Assembly (NCBI RefSeq): GCF_013280595.1
Contig: NZ_JAAATY010000018.1
Location: 124,001 to 188,000 of the forward strand
DNA: 64,000 nt
Origin: Kibdelosporangium persicum
GTDB taxonomy: Bacteria > Actinomycetota > Actinomycetes > Mycobacteriales > Pseudonocardiaceae
Direction of reading: 5' to 3'
The notes beneath the pieces were generated by a model. The model was given only the letters and a program-made list of their open reading frames with translations. It was not told the DNA's origin and searched no databases. Every line of letters starts with the position of its first letter. The stretch's first letter is position 1. Shown here in pieces: positions 55,421 to 63,696 of this stretch. The position numbers and the translations under genes were made by a program.

Positions 55421-56329
55421 ATGGCGCACTGGTCAGAGGCTGACATCCCCGATCAGACCGGCCGTACCGCGCTGATCACCGGCGCCAACTCCGGCCTCGG
55501 CCTGCGCAGTGCGCAGGTCCTCGCCGGGATGGGCGCACGGGTGATCGTGGCGTGCCGCGACGCCGACCGCGGACGGCGGGCCGTCGCGCGGATCGGCAGC
55601 CGGGCGGAGCTGGTCGAACTCGATCTGTCCGATCTGGCCTCGGTCCGCAAGGCCGCGGCCGAGGTGCGGGAACGCACCGGGGACAAGCTTGACATCCTGA
55701 TGAACAACGCCGGGGTGATGGGCCCGCCGTTCACCCGCACCACCGACGGTTTCGAGCTGCAGTTCGGCGTGAACCACCTCGGCCACGCCGCGCTGACGTG
55801 GCTGCTGATGCCCGCGATCCGCGACGGCCGCGTGGTCACCGTGGGCAGCCAGGCATCCCGGGGCGGCGGCATGGACCTGGACGACCCGAACTTCGAACGC
55901 CGCCGGTACTCCATCGCCGCGGCCTACAGCCAGTCCAAACTGGCCAACCTCATCTTCATGGTGGAGCTGGGCCGCCGCGCGAAGGCCGCGGGCCTCGACC
56001 TGGTCAGCACGGGCGGGCACCCGGGCATGGCCGCGACCGAGCTGGTCGGCAACTCGGTGCGGTTACGTCCCCGCTCGGCTGTCGGCTCGATCATGACCTG
56101 GGGCATGGCCCAGTTCTGCCAGTCGGTGGAAACGGGCGCCCTGCCGCAGCTGCGTGCCGCGACCGACCCGGGCGTGCGCAGCGGCGACTACTTCGGCCCG
56201 AAGTGGATCATGCAGTTGTGGGGCCCGCCGGTGAAGGTGCGGCCCAGAGCCGCCGCCCTCGACAAGGAACTGGGACGGCGGCTCTGGGACGTGACGGCCG
56301 TGCTGACCGGCGTCACACCGGATTTCTAG
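55421..56329 (+). CDS. Short-chain dehydrogenase (retinol-dehydrogenase-like)
   Basis: A 302-residue NAD(P)-dependent SDR. The cofactor motif is TGANSGLGL (Gly-rich), NNAGVM follows, then the catalytic VTVGSQAS (Ser) and YSQSKLAN (Tyr/Lys). The C-terminal extension (~80 residues after NHLGHAALTW...) is of the light- or retinol-dehydrogenase type. The substrate is unknown. TATATT at 55409-55414 ends 6 bases before the ATG, so a leaderless transcript is likely in addition to readthrough from the upstream gene. Its 3' end overlaps the convergent M14 gene by 17 bases. Confidence 0.88.
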   Translation: MAHWSEADIPDQTGRTALITGANSGLGLRSAQVLAGMGARVIVACRDADRGRRAVARIGSRAELVELDLSDLASVRKAAAEVRERTGDKLDILMNNAGVMGPPFTRTTDGFELQFGVNHLGHAALTWLLMPAIRDGRVVTVGSQASRGGGMDLDDPNFERRRYSIAAAYSQSKLANLIFMVELGRRAKAAGLDLVSTGGHPGMAATELVGNSVRLRPRSAVGSIMTWGMAQFCQSVETGALPQLRAATDPGVRSGDYFGPKWIMQLWGPPVKVRPRAAALDKELGRRLWDVTAVLTGVTPDF

Positions 56330-58865
56330 TGGCACTCCAGTAGACGGCGTTGGCCACCTGGGCGTACAGGCCCTTGGGGTGCGCACGGAACAACGGCTCC
56401 GTGCCGAACATCACGACTCGCGCGCCGCGTTCGTCGGCGCCCGAGACGACGGCCGCCTGGCCGCTCGCCGCGTCCGGCCCGCCGGTCCCGTCCTCGTTGG
56501 CCCGCCAGTGGCCTGCCACCAACGGGTTTCCGGTGGCGTACCGCTGCTCCACGGTCACGCCCGCGCCGAGCCCGGTGAACCACTGCGGTGAGTACACAAA
56601 GGACTGTGGCAGCGCGTCGCCACCGATCGGCCCGGTGCCGTTGGTGACGTTGACGATCCCGTTCGCGTCGCCGCGCCCGGCCACCGCGGTCACGTCCAGC
56701 AGCCCGGCGTCGGCGTTGAACTTCGACCCGGTCGCGCCTCGCGTGATCACGCCACCGCGTGCCGCGAACGCGTCGACCGCGGCCTTGGCGGCGGCGTTGA
56801 GCTGGTCGTGACGCAGCCCGGACGAGACCATCAGAACGTCCACTCGGGACAGGTCGAAGCCGGCGTTCAGGGTGGCCGTGGACACCGGGCGGACCTCGAA
56901 GCCCATGTCGCGCAACGCGAACAGCTCGTCGTTGCCGACGGCCGCCGCGATGGCCGGCCGCCGCAGCACGACACCCGCGTCACCGGCCGGAGCCAGGCTG
57001 AAGCGCACGCCGTGCCGGTCGGCGACCTGGATCGCCGCCGCCCGCGCCGAAGCCGGGACGACGACGGAACCGTTGGCGCGGCGCCGCAACTCGATGCCAC
57101 GGCCGAGCAGGTCGTTGACCGCCGCGGCGTCCTTGCTGTCCCGCACGGTGATCGCCAGGTCCTGGCCGGGTGCCGCGTCCACGCCGCCGGTCGGCGACGC
57201 GGCGACCACGGGCTTGCCGGGAACCTTGACGTCACCGCCCTGGACGATGTCCACGGACGCGCCCCACAGCAGGCGGTGGCTCCAGCCGGAGATGTCGTAC
57301 ATCACCTCCGCCTTCGCCGAGACGTCACCGCCCTGCTCCAGCATCACGTTGGCCAGCGCCCGCTTCGGCTGGTGCATGTCCACGACGTACGAACCAGCCG
57401 GGTACGTGCGGCCGGCCAGCGAGAACGGCCGGTCCGCCTGGCGCACCCGGACGTCGTGCGCGACGAGCAGGTCCACCAGGCGCGCCGCCGCGGCACCGGA
57501 ACGCTGGGTCGCGCCCGCCGGGATCACGTACGCCCGCGGGAACTTCGTCGTGTAGCGGTCCTCCGGCCCGAAGCCGGGCACGAACCCGTCCGGGATGAAG
57601 CGCTGCTGCTCACCGGCGGCCCCGCGGCGGAAGATCTCGATCTGGCCGGCGATCAGGTCCGGCCGGTTCTCCCGCACGTACGCGAGGCTGGCCTTCATGC
57701 TGGCCTCGGCCACGTCGGTGTTGATGGCCGCCCGGCGCCGCAGCTCGGTCTCCGGGAGGTTGTAGGCGTCGTTGTTGACCCGCTGCGGGACCTCGATGGT
57801 GTACGAGACCGCGCCGTGGAACATCGAGTACTGCGCGGTGTAGATCGGTGCCCAGCCGTCCCATTCACCGGACGGGTAGTCCCGGAACGGGATCTGCGTG
57901 TTCTGCGCCTCGGGGTGGCCGAGCGCCTTGACGGCCTTCTCGATGTTCAGGCCGTTGGCGTAGCCGTGCTTGATGTACAGGTCGAAGTCGTAGTTCTGGC
58001 CGTGCGGCGGGCCGGTCGGCTCGATCAGCGTGCCGTCGACGTACCCGTGCTCGTCGAGCATCATCACCGGCTGGATCGTCTTGACGATGTCGCGCATCAC
58101 GACGCCCTCGGGCTGCGACGAGGTCACGAAGTCGCGGTTGAGGTCGAAGCCGTTGGCGTTGGCCCGGGTGCCGAGGTTGCGGCCGTCCGGGTTGGCCGTG
58201 ACGGTGAAGTAGATCCTGCTGCGTGACAACAGGTCCAGCGCCGCACGGTCCCGGGTGGTGGCCAGGTACTCGATCTGCCGCAGCGCGGCGTCGGTGCCTT
58301 CCCACTCGTTGCCGTGGATGTTGTTGTTGATCCAGACCGGCGTCTTGTACTCCCGCGCGAGCCTGCGGTCGCGGGCGGCGGCGGCCGGATCGTTCTCGAT
58401 CTTCTCGCGCCACTGCTCCTGCTGGCGGGTCTCCGACGGGCGTTCCGGCGCGGTCAGCGTGACCAGGTACAGGTCACGGCCGAGCGCGGACTGGCCGGCC
58501 ACCTCGACCGAGATCCGGTTGCTGCGGCCCTGAAGGTCGTTCAGCCTGGGCGCGATCGCGTGGTACGGCGTGAGCCCGAGTTTGATCGACTTGTCGGCCG
58601 GGTCCTCGGGGTAGACCCGCAGCTGTGTGGTGCGCGGGTAGCCCTCCCGCGTACCGAGCTTGTTCTCGCCCGGCGCGGAACGGGACAGGGCCCCGGCCCG
58701 CGGCGGGTCGACCGCGGCGACCTCGTTGCGCTCAGGGCCGTTGCCGGGCTCCTCCCCCTTCGGGGACCGCGGCGGGGCACCCGCCGCCGCCGGAGCCAGG
58801 GTGATGACCGTGAGCAGGGATAACGCCGAAGCGGCGAGCACTCTGCCAACCGGACTTAGTTGCAC
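56313..58865 (-). CDS. Secreted M14 zinc carboxypeptidase-like protein
   Basis: An 850-residue exported protein with a signal peptide ending near AAAGA. The M14 domain has zinc ligands H184 and E187 (HGNEW), H273 (DEHGYVDG), with NPDGRN and the catalytic Glu358 in YTIEVPQ. The C-terminal ~450 residues include a GATase-like region with ITRGATGSKFNAD, which occurs in several actinobacterial M14 proteins. It probably trims peptides outside the cell; substrate unknown. GTG start, GGGAGG upstream. It is divergent from lipA. Confidence 0.85.
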   Translation of the reverse strand: MQLSPVGRVLAASALSLLTVITLAPAAAGAPPRSPKGEEPGNGPERNEVAAVDPPRAGALSRSAPGENKLGTREGYPRTTQLRVYPEDPADKSIKLGLTPYHAIAPRLNDLQGRSNRISVEVAGQSALGRDLYLVTLTAPERPSETRQQEQWREKIENDPAAAARDRRLAREYKTPVWINNNIHGNEWEGTDAALRQIEYLATTRDRAALDLLSRSRIYFTVTANPDGRNLGTRANANGFDLNRDFVTSSQPEGVVMRDIVKTIQPVMMLDEHGYVDGTLIEPTGPPHGQNYDFDLYIKHGYANGLNIEKAVKALGHPEAQNTQIPFRDYPSGEWDGWAPIYTAQYSMFHGAVSYTIEVPQRVNNDAYNLPETELRRRAAINTDVAEASMKASLAYVRENRPDLIAGQIEIFRRGAAGEQQRFIPDGFVPGFGPEDRYTTKFPRAYVIPAGATQRSGAAAARLVDLLVAHDVRVRQADRPFSLAGRTYPAGSYVVDMHQPKRALANVMLEQGGDVSAKAEVMYDISGWSHRLLWGASVDIVQGGDVKVPGKPVVAASPTGGVDAAPGQDLAITVRDSKDAAAVNDLLGRGIELRRRANGSVVVPASARAAAIQVADRHGVRFSLAPAGDAGVVLRRPAIAAAVGNDELFALRDMGFEVRPVSTATLNAGFDLSRVDVLMVSSGLRHDQLNAAAKAAVDAFAARGGVITRGATGSKFNADAGLLDVTAVAGRGDANGIVNVTNGTGPIGGDALPQSFVYSPQWFTGLGAGVTVEQRYATGNPLVAGHWRANEDGTGGPDAASGQAAVVSGADERGARVVMFGTEPLFRAHPKGLYAQVANAVYWSATRNPV

Positions 58866-59006
58866 GAAAAAGCACCTCCCACTGGACTGGGGTAGTCAGC
58901 CAACTGGCGGAGCCGATGTCAACCCTCGTCAGCAGGGGAATCGGCGCCGATCGGGCCGGGTGCGCGTGACCCCGGACACGTCCGGCCAGGGCGTAACCTG
59001 TGAGCT
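58866..59006. promoter_or_regulatory. Divergent promoter region, M14 peptidase and lipA
   Basis: 141 bases between the two starts. TAACCT at 58994-58999 ends 7 bases before the lipA GTG and is its likely -10. GGGAGG for the peptidase is at the left end. No other element seen. Confidence 0.45.
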
Positions 59007-60008
59007 GTGACTGTGGCGCCGGAGGGACGAAAGCTGCTGCGTGTCGAGGTCCGCAACAGCCAGACCCCGATCGAGAAGAAGCCGCCGTGGATCAAGACCA
59101 AGGCGCGGATGGGCCCGGAGTACACCGAGCTCAAAGGCCTGGTCCGGCGGGAGGGCCTGCACACCGTGTGCGAGGAGGCCGGTTGTCCCAACATCTACGA
59201 GTGTTGGGAGGACCGCGAGGCCACGTTCCTCATCGGCGGCGACCAGTGCACGCGGCGCTGCGACTTCTGCCAGATCGACACCGGCAAACCGGCTTCGCTC
59301 GACCGCGAGGAGCCTCGCAAGGTCGCCGAGTCGGTCCAGGCGATGGGCCTGCGGTACTCGACCGTCACCGGCGTCGCCCGTGACGACCTGGAGGACGGCG
59401 GCGCCTGGCTGTACGCCGAGACCGTCCGCCAGATCCACGCGCTCAACCCGGGCACCGGCGTGGAGCTGCTGATCCCCGACTTCAACGCCGACCCCGCCCA
59501 GCTGGCCGAGGTGTTCGGCTCGCGGCCGGAGGTGCTGGCGCACAACCTGGAGACCGTGCCGCGGATCTTCAAGCGGATCCGGCCGGGCTTCCGTTACGAG
59601 CGCTCGCTCGACGTGATCACCCAGGCCCGCGAATACGGCCTGGTGACCAAGTCGAACCTGATCCTGGGCATGGGCGAGACGCCCGAGGAGGTCACCGAGG
59701 CGCTGCGGGACCTGTACGAGGCGGGGACCGACATCGTCACGATCACCCAGTACCTGCGCCCGTCGCCGCGGCACCACCCGATCGACCGCTGGGTCAAGCC
59801 CGAGGAGTTCGTGTTGCACAAAGAGGCAGCCGAAGAGATCGGGTTCGCCGGCGTGATGGCCGGGCCGTTGGTGCGCTCGTCGTACCGCGCGGGACGGCTG
59901 TATGCCCAGGCCATGGCGCATCGCGGCGAGACCGTGCCCGAGCACCTCGCGCATCTGGCCGAGCAGGGTCCGGCCAGCCAGGAGATCGGGTCACTGCTCT
60001 CCCGGTAA
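59007..60008 (+). CDS. lipA: Lipoyl synthase LipA
   Basis: A 333-residue radical SAM enzyme that inserts two sulfur atoms into the octanoyl group on lipoyl domains. The auxiliary cluster motif is C55-x4-C60-x5-C66 ([12 protein letters not shown]), the radical SAM cluster C81-x3-C85-x2-C88 (CTRRCDFC), and the RSSYRAG C-terminal Ser-ligand motif is intact. It works after LipB, encoded 8 kb upstream. GTG at 59007; the TAACCT -10 box 7 bases away suggests a leaderless transcript. Confidence 0.93.
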   Translation: MTVAPEGRKLLRVEVRNSQTPIEKKPPWIKTKARMGPEYTELKGLVRREGLHTVCEEAGCPNIYECWEDREATFLIGGDQCTRRCDFCQIDTGKPASLDREEPRKVAESVQAMGLRYSTVTGVARDDLEDGGAWLYAETVRQIHALNPGTGVELLIPDFNADPAQLAEVFGSRPEVLAHNLETVPRIFKRIRPGFRYERSLDVITQAREYGLVTKSNLILGMGETPEEVTEALRDLYEAGTDIVTITQYLRPSPRHHPIDRWVKPEEFVLHKEAAEEIGFAGVMAGPLVRSSYRAGRLYAQAMAHRGETVPEHLAHLAEQGPASQEIGSLLSR

Positions 60009-60020
60009 AGTGGCGCCTGG

Positions 60021-60055
60021 AGGGACGGAACCTCACCGACGGGGTGTGCGTCCCT
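60021..60055 (+). terminator. Hairpin after lipA
   Basis: AGGGACG (60021-60027) and CGTCCCT (60049-60055), with an inner CACC/GGTG pairing and TTT following. It lies 12 bases after the lipA stop and 38 bases before the DedA start; terminator or attenuator. Confidence 0.45.
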
Positions 60056-60092
60056 TTGGGGGTAATCGCCTTTCTTCGAGGGGGAGTTCGTC

Positions 60093-60761
60093 TTGGTCGC
60101 CGACCTGCTTGCCTGGCTGCAGTCGTTGCCCCAGCCGCTTCTGGTCGGTGCGACCGGCCTGCTGGTGCTGCTGGAGTGCACGATCGGTCTCGGTTTCATC
60201 GCACCCGGTGAGTCCGGCCTGCTGGTCGCCGCGACCACGGTGACCGGCTCGTGGCAGCGGTTCGTGGTGCTGTGGGCGGTCGTCACGGTCTGCTGCGCGA
60301 TCGGCGACTCGATCGGCTACACGATCGGCCGCAAGTTCGGCCCGGCGCTGCGCGAGACGAAACTGATCCAGAAGCACGGCGCGGAAGGCTGGGACAAGAC
60401 GACCGACATCCTGCGCAGGCGGGGTGCGTGGGCCGTCTTCTTCGCCCGGTTCCTGCCGGTGGTGCGGACCCTGATGCCTGCCGCCGCGGGCACGTCCGGC
60501 CTGCCGTACCGCAAGTTCCTGCCCGCCGTGGCCCTGGGCGCGGCCTCGTGGTCGCTGGTGCACATCTCGATCGGCGCGGCGCTGGGCGAGGCGGCCAAGC
60601 GCATCGAAGGCATGCTCAACACCGGCGGCCTGATCGTCGTGGCCGCGCTTGTCGTCGGCCTGTTCGTGTTCATCACCCTCCGCAAGCGCAAGAAGGCCAA
60701 GGCCAAGGCGCTCGCCGCGGAAGCGGAGGCGCTCAAGGCGGCGACCGAGCCGGTGAATTGA
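60093..60761 (+). CDS. DedA-family membrane protein
   Basis: A 222-residue integral membrane protein of the DedA/SNARE-associated (VTT) family, now known to flip undecaprenyl phosphate or phosphatidylethanolamine in some members. The motifs ESGLLVAATTVTGSW, GDSIGYTIGRKFG and FFARFLPVVRTLMPAAAGTSGLPYRKFL (the conserved Arg residues) are intact. The tail after residue 190 is Lys/Ala rich. The start is taken as TTG with GAGGGGGA upstream; an alternative start was not found. No linked gene suggests its cargo. Confidence 0.85.
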   Translation: MVADLLAWLQSLPQPLLVGATGLLVLLECTIGLGFIAPGESGLLVAATTVTGSWQRFVVLWAVVTVCCAIGDSIGYTIGRKFGPALRETKLIQKHGAEGWDKTTDILRRRGAWAVFFARFLPVVRTLMPAAAGTSGLPYRKFLPAVALGAASWSLVHISIGAALGEAAKRIEGMLNTGGLIVVAALVVGLFVFITLRKRKKAKAKALAAEAEALKAATEPVN

Positions 60762-60852
60762 TCGGTTTGGCGTAGTTTGTCCTGATCGGTTCGCTACCAT
60801 CCTCCCCGGCCGCGGGAAAGCGGCTGGTCACGAGGCTGGGGGCAGGCAAGCG

Positions 60853-61173
60853 ATGCCGGATTTCACCGTCGACGTCGGCGGCTTGGAAGAGCTGGGCAAA
60901 AATCTCGACCGGACCGTCGAGAACATCAACGAGGCCACGAAGCGGCTCGACGATCTGGGGCCCGATTCGATCGGCCCCGGTGAGCTCGACGAGGCGACCG
61001 CCGACTTCCGCAAGGACTGGGAAGAGGGCCTGGACAAGATCCGCGACGCGGTGGCGGAGGTCCGCGGCGGCATCGACCAGACCAAGCAGGCGTACGCCGA
61101 ACTGGAGACCGCGCTACGGCAGGGCCTGACGCAGATGTCGAACGACATCGGCACGGCGATCGGCGGCAAGTGA
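60853..61173 (+). CDS. WXG100/EspC-like small secreted-type protein
   Basis: A 106-residue helical-hairpin protein, acidic. The turn carries Trp56 in FRKDWEEGL (WxxG instead of the canonical WxG). It looks like an ESX/EspC-type substrate of type VII secretion: no signal peptide, ~100 residues, two long helices (residues ~8-32 and ~58-95). The next gene is the companion. GCAGGCAAGC precedes the ATG; a TACCAT box at 60796-60801 may be the -10. Its stop overlaps the next start (TGATG). Function inferred from architecture, not from a search. Confidence 0.7.
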   Translation: MPDFTVDVGGLEELGKNLDRTVENINEATKRLDDLGPDSIGPGELDEATADFRKDWEEGLDKIRDAVAEVRGGIDQTKQAYAELETALRQGLTQMSNDIGTAIGGK

Positions 61174-62399
61174 TGGCTGACGCGGACTTCCCCGCACTCG
61201 GGTTCGACCCCGCGATCGGCAACGTCGGCACGGTCCGCACGCTGTCCAAGCAGATGAAGGACACCGGCGTCTACGCCAAAGAGGCGTACGAGATGCTCAA
61301 GTCCATCCAGGACAAGCAGGACGTCTGGACCGGCGAGGCGGCCAAGGCGTTCACCCGCAAGCTCGGCGACCTGCCGGGGCACCTGGAGAAGGCCAACAAG
61401 TCGCTGGAGGCCGCCGGCACCGCGTTGTCCACGTGGAGCGACCGGCTGGCGGCGCACCAGCAGCGGGCCAAGCAGCTCGAACAGCAGGCCGCGCAGGCCA
61501 AGGCGGACGCGCAGGCCAAGGACGCCAGCGCCCGCGGTGCCCGGGCCGCGGCCCAGAACGACACGGCCAACTCGGCGCTGCACGACGACGCGGTCAACAA
61601 GATCAACGCCGCGAACGCCGCCTGGGACAAGCTGGACGACATCCGCGCGCAGGCCAGAAAACTCAGGGACACCTGGGAGGACGACGGCAAAACATGTGCC
61701 GACGCGCTGCGCTCCGCCGCGAAGGACGCGCCGAACAAGGCGTTCTTCGACTCGTTCGGCGAGATGTTCGACGACCTCGGCAAGTGGTTCAAGGACCACC
61801 TCGGCGACATCGGTGACATCGCGGGCATCGTCTCGGCCGTTGCGGGCGCGCTGGCGTTCATCCCGGTCCTCGCGCCCGTCTGCGGTCCGATCGCGCTGGT
61901 CGCGGGTGGCGTGGCGCTGCTCGCGCACGGCGCCGACATGGTCGTCAACGACAAGTGGGACGACAAGAACGCGTGGGTGTCGCTGGGTGCCGACGTCCTC
62001 GGCCTGGTCCCGGGTGTCGGCGCGATCAGCAAGGGTTTCAGCGCGGCGGGCGACGCGCTCGCGGGCGTGGACCGGCTGGTGGACGTGAGCCGTGGCGCCA
62101 CCGCGATGCTGGACGACGCGGGCCGCGCCGTGACGCAGGGTGGCCGGGCGTTCGTCGACGAGGCGGGCAAGGTGGCCGAGCCCGCGAGGATGTTCTCGTG
62201 GATCGCCGAGAAGACCGTCGGCAACCCGCTGGTGCACCCGATGTCGGACGTCGCCGCGAAAGCGTTGCAGGGCGGGACGAACGTCGCACTGCAACTGCCC
62301 GGCGCGATCGGCCTGTTCGACAACAGCTCGCCGACCACGGCGGTCAAGGACGCCGCGGGCTGGGCCTCGGGCATCCTCAACGGAATCCAGATCAGGTAA
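61173..62399 (+). CDS. Large WXG-type putative T7SS-secreted protein
   Basis: A 408-residue protein. The N-terminal domain resembles the type VII signal domain: residues 1-110 are helical with W52-T-G54, then a coiled coil up to ~165, and a hydrophobic stretch at residues 212-256 (IVSAVAGALAFI, ALVAGGVALLAHG). The C-terminal ~150 residues are Gly/Ala rich, without a recognised toxin domain. ATG 61173 overlaps the previous stop; the GTG at 61170 is the alternative. Probably the secreted or membrane-inserting partner of the WXG100-like protein. Unknown function. Confidence 0.7.
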   Translation: MADADFPALGFDPAIGNVGTVRTLSKQMKDTGVYAKEAYEMLKSIQDKQDVWTGEAAKAFTRKLGDLPGHLEKANKSLEAAGTALSTWSDRLAAHQQRAKQLEQQAAQAKADAQAKDASARGARAAAQNDTANSALHDDAVNKINAANAAWDKLDDIRAQARKLRDTWEDDGKTCADALRSAAKDAPNKAFFDSFGEMFDDLGKWFKDHLGDIGDIAGIVSAVAGALAFIPVLAPVCGPIALVAGGVALLAHGADMVVNDKWDDKNAWVSLGADVLGLVPGVGAISKGFSAAGDALAGVDRLVDVSRGATAMLDDAGRAVTQGGRAFVDEAGKVAEPARMFSWIAEKTVGNPLVHPMSDVAAKALQGGTNVALQLPGAIGLFDNSSPTTAVKDAAGWASGILNGIQIR

Positions 62400-62405
62400 G
62401 GGCCG

Positions 62406-63077
62406 ATGAACGTTTCCGCCAAACTCGGCGCCGAGGACGTGGCGCAGCCGCTGCGCTTCACCGTGCCCGAACAGCTGCACGAGATCGACCTGACCGAGGA
62501 CGCCGAGACACGCGTCCAGCGGGCGTACGCCAACGCCACGGCGATCATGCGCGGCGCCACCGAGATGCAGCGGCTGAGCGTCGTGTTCAACCAGGAGATG
62601 ATGATCGCCCAGCTGGTGTCCGAGGGCGCGGTCTACGCCGGGCAGCTGATCGCCCGCTCCGACGCCGACCCGGCCAGGCTGGCCACCGCCCAGTTCTCGA
62701 TCCTCGTCAAGGACGCGGTTCTGGACGCCGCCAACGCGCTCGCCGCGGTCGCCGACGGACTGAAGGAACCAGGCAGGACGCGGGAGGTCGCCTTCGCGCG
62801 GTACCCGGCCGGTGAGGCGCTGGTGATCGGCGAGGAGGTCAAGGTGACCATGCCCGTGACGGTGACCGGCGAACCGGTCGCCAGCACGTCGCTGGTGCGC
62901 CAGGCCCAGATCATCTTCGCCTGCCCGGACCGCAGGCACATCGCGATCCTGACGCTGTCCAGCGACTCGCTCGCGGACTGGCGGGCGTACATCGACATAC
63001 TGGACGGCATGGCCAGGAGTGTCTCGTTCCGCGCCACCAAGACGTCCGCGATCGCCGACCGGCTCTCGGGGTTCTGA
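62406..63077 (+). CDS. Unrecognised protein of the T7SS-linked operon
   Basis: A 223-residue cytosolic protein with no signal peptide. The N-terminal part is helical (residues ~40-120), and the C-terminal part has alternating strands (LVRQAQIIFACPDRRHIAILTLS) ending in WRAYIDILDGMARSVSF, which weakly recalls LpqN/Mog1-like folds. This similarity is by eye and may be wrong. It starts 7 bases after the previous stop, and its TGA overlaps the next ATG (TGATG), so it is translated with its neighbours. Might be a chaperone or partner of the WXG proteins. Confidence 0.68.
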   Translation: MNVSAKLGAEDVAQPLRFTVPEQLHEIDLTEDAETRVQRAYANATAIMRGATEMQRLSVVFNQEMMIAQLVSEGAVYAGQLIARSDADPARLATAQFSILVKDAVLDAANALAAVADGLKEPGRTREVAFARYPAGEALVIGEEVKVTMPVTVTGEPVASTSLVRQAQIIFACPDRRHIAILTLSSDSLADWRAYIDILDGMARSVSFRATKTSAIADRLSGF

Positions 63078-63394
63078 TGGGCCTGCTGATCGGCGGCGTC
63101 GCGTTCGCACTGGTGGCGGTGTGGATCGTCACGGCCCGGCTGCGTACCCGGTCGCAGACCTACCGCCAGGGAGCCGACCAGGTGGCCCGGCATCTCGGCC
63201 GCAACACCACGTCGGACAACCGCGAGACGTGGGTAGAGATCTGGGACTGCCACCCGCTGACCATCCCGATGATCAGGGAGGTCGCCGAGTCGATGGGCTA
63301 CGAGTACACCGGCGACTCGCTCAACCGCCGCAACGCGGCGAAGTCGTTGGTGTTCAAGCCACCCAAGCCCAAGCAGAGGCGGCTGAACCTGTGA
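63077..63394 (+). CDS. One-helix membrane protein, paralogue 1
   Basis: A 105-residue protein. One N-terminal helix (LLIGGVAFALVAVWIVTARL), then a basic and polar soluble part with HPLTIPMIREVAESMGYEYTGDSL and a Lys/Pro-rich end. It resembles the next protein in its C-terminal half: [WY]x[YF]TGDxL, then a final LxFxxxK-like strand. No family recognised. ATG shares a base with the previous stop. Confidence 0.68.
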   Translation: MGLLIGGVAFALVAVWIVTARLRTRSQTYRQGADQVARHLGRNTTSDNRETWVEIWDCHPLTIPMIREVAESMGYEYTGDSLNRRNAAKSLVFKPPKPKQRRLNL

Positions 63395-63696
63395 GAACCG
63401 ACCAGATCGGCCTGGTGGTCGGCGGGACGGGCTTCGTCCTCCTGCTGACCATGGTGATCGTCACGATGATCGTGCCGTCCGCGGGCAGGCGGCTGCGCCG
63501 GTACAACGAGCAACGGGCCGCGCTGAAGGACTTCTTCGCCTCGGCCCCGGGGCGTTCGCTCGGCCTGGACTGGGCGGCCTACGGCGAAGTCCCCAAGCAG
63601 GAGGTCATTCTGGTGGCGCGCAAGGCCTCGTGGCAGTTCACGGGCGACGAACTGACCGACACCGGCTGGACCCTGCGGTTCACGAAGTCACAGTGA
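63391..63696 (+). CDS. One-helix membrane protein, paralogue 2
   Basis: A 101-residue protein, GTG start overlapping the previous stop (GTGA). The N-terminal helix is VVGGTGFVLLLTMVIVTMIVP, followed by a basic region and a C-terminal domain with VILVARKASWQFTGDELTDTGWTLRF. The same W/Y-x-F/Y-TGD core as in paralogue 1. It ends the operon; the saccharopine-dehydrogenase-like gene on the other strand overlaps it by 17 bases. Function unknown. Confidence 0.68.
   Translation: MRTDQIGLVVGGTGFVLLLTMVIVTMIVPSAGRRLRRYNEQRAALKDFFASAPGRSLGLDWAAYGEVPKQEVILVARKASWQFTGDELTDTGWTLRFTKSQ

Noticed and set aside
60828-63110. Long antisense frame opposite the WXG-type operon
   Set aside because: Composition is Arg/Val/Gly/His biased without motifs, and the plus-strand genes have tight start-stop overlaps and plausible proteins.
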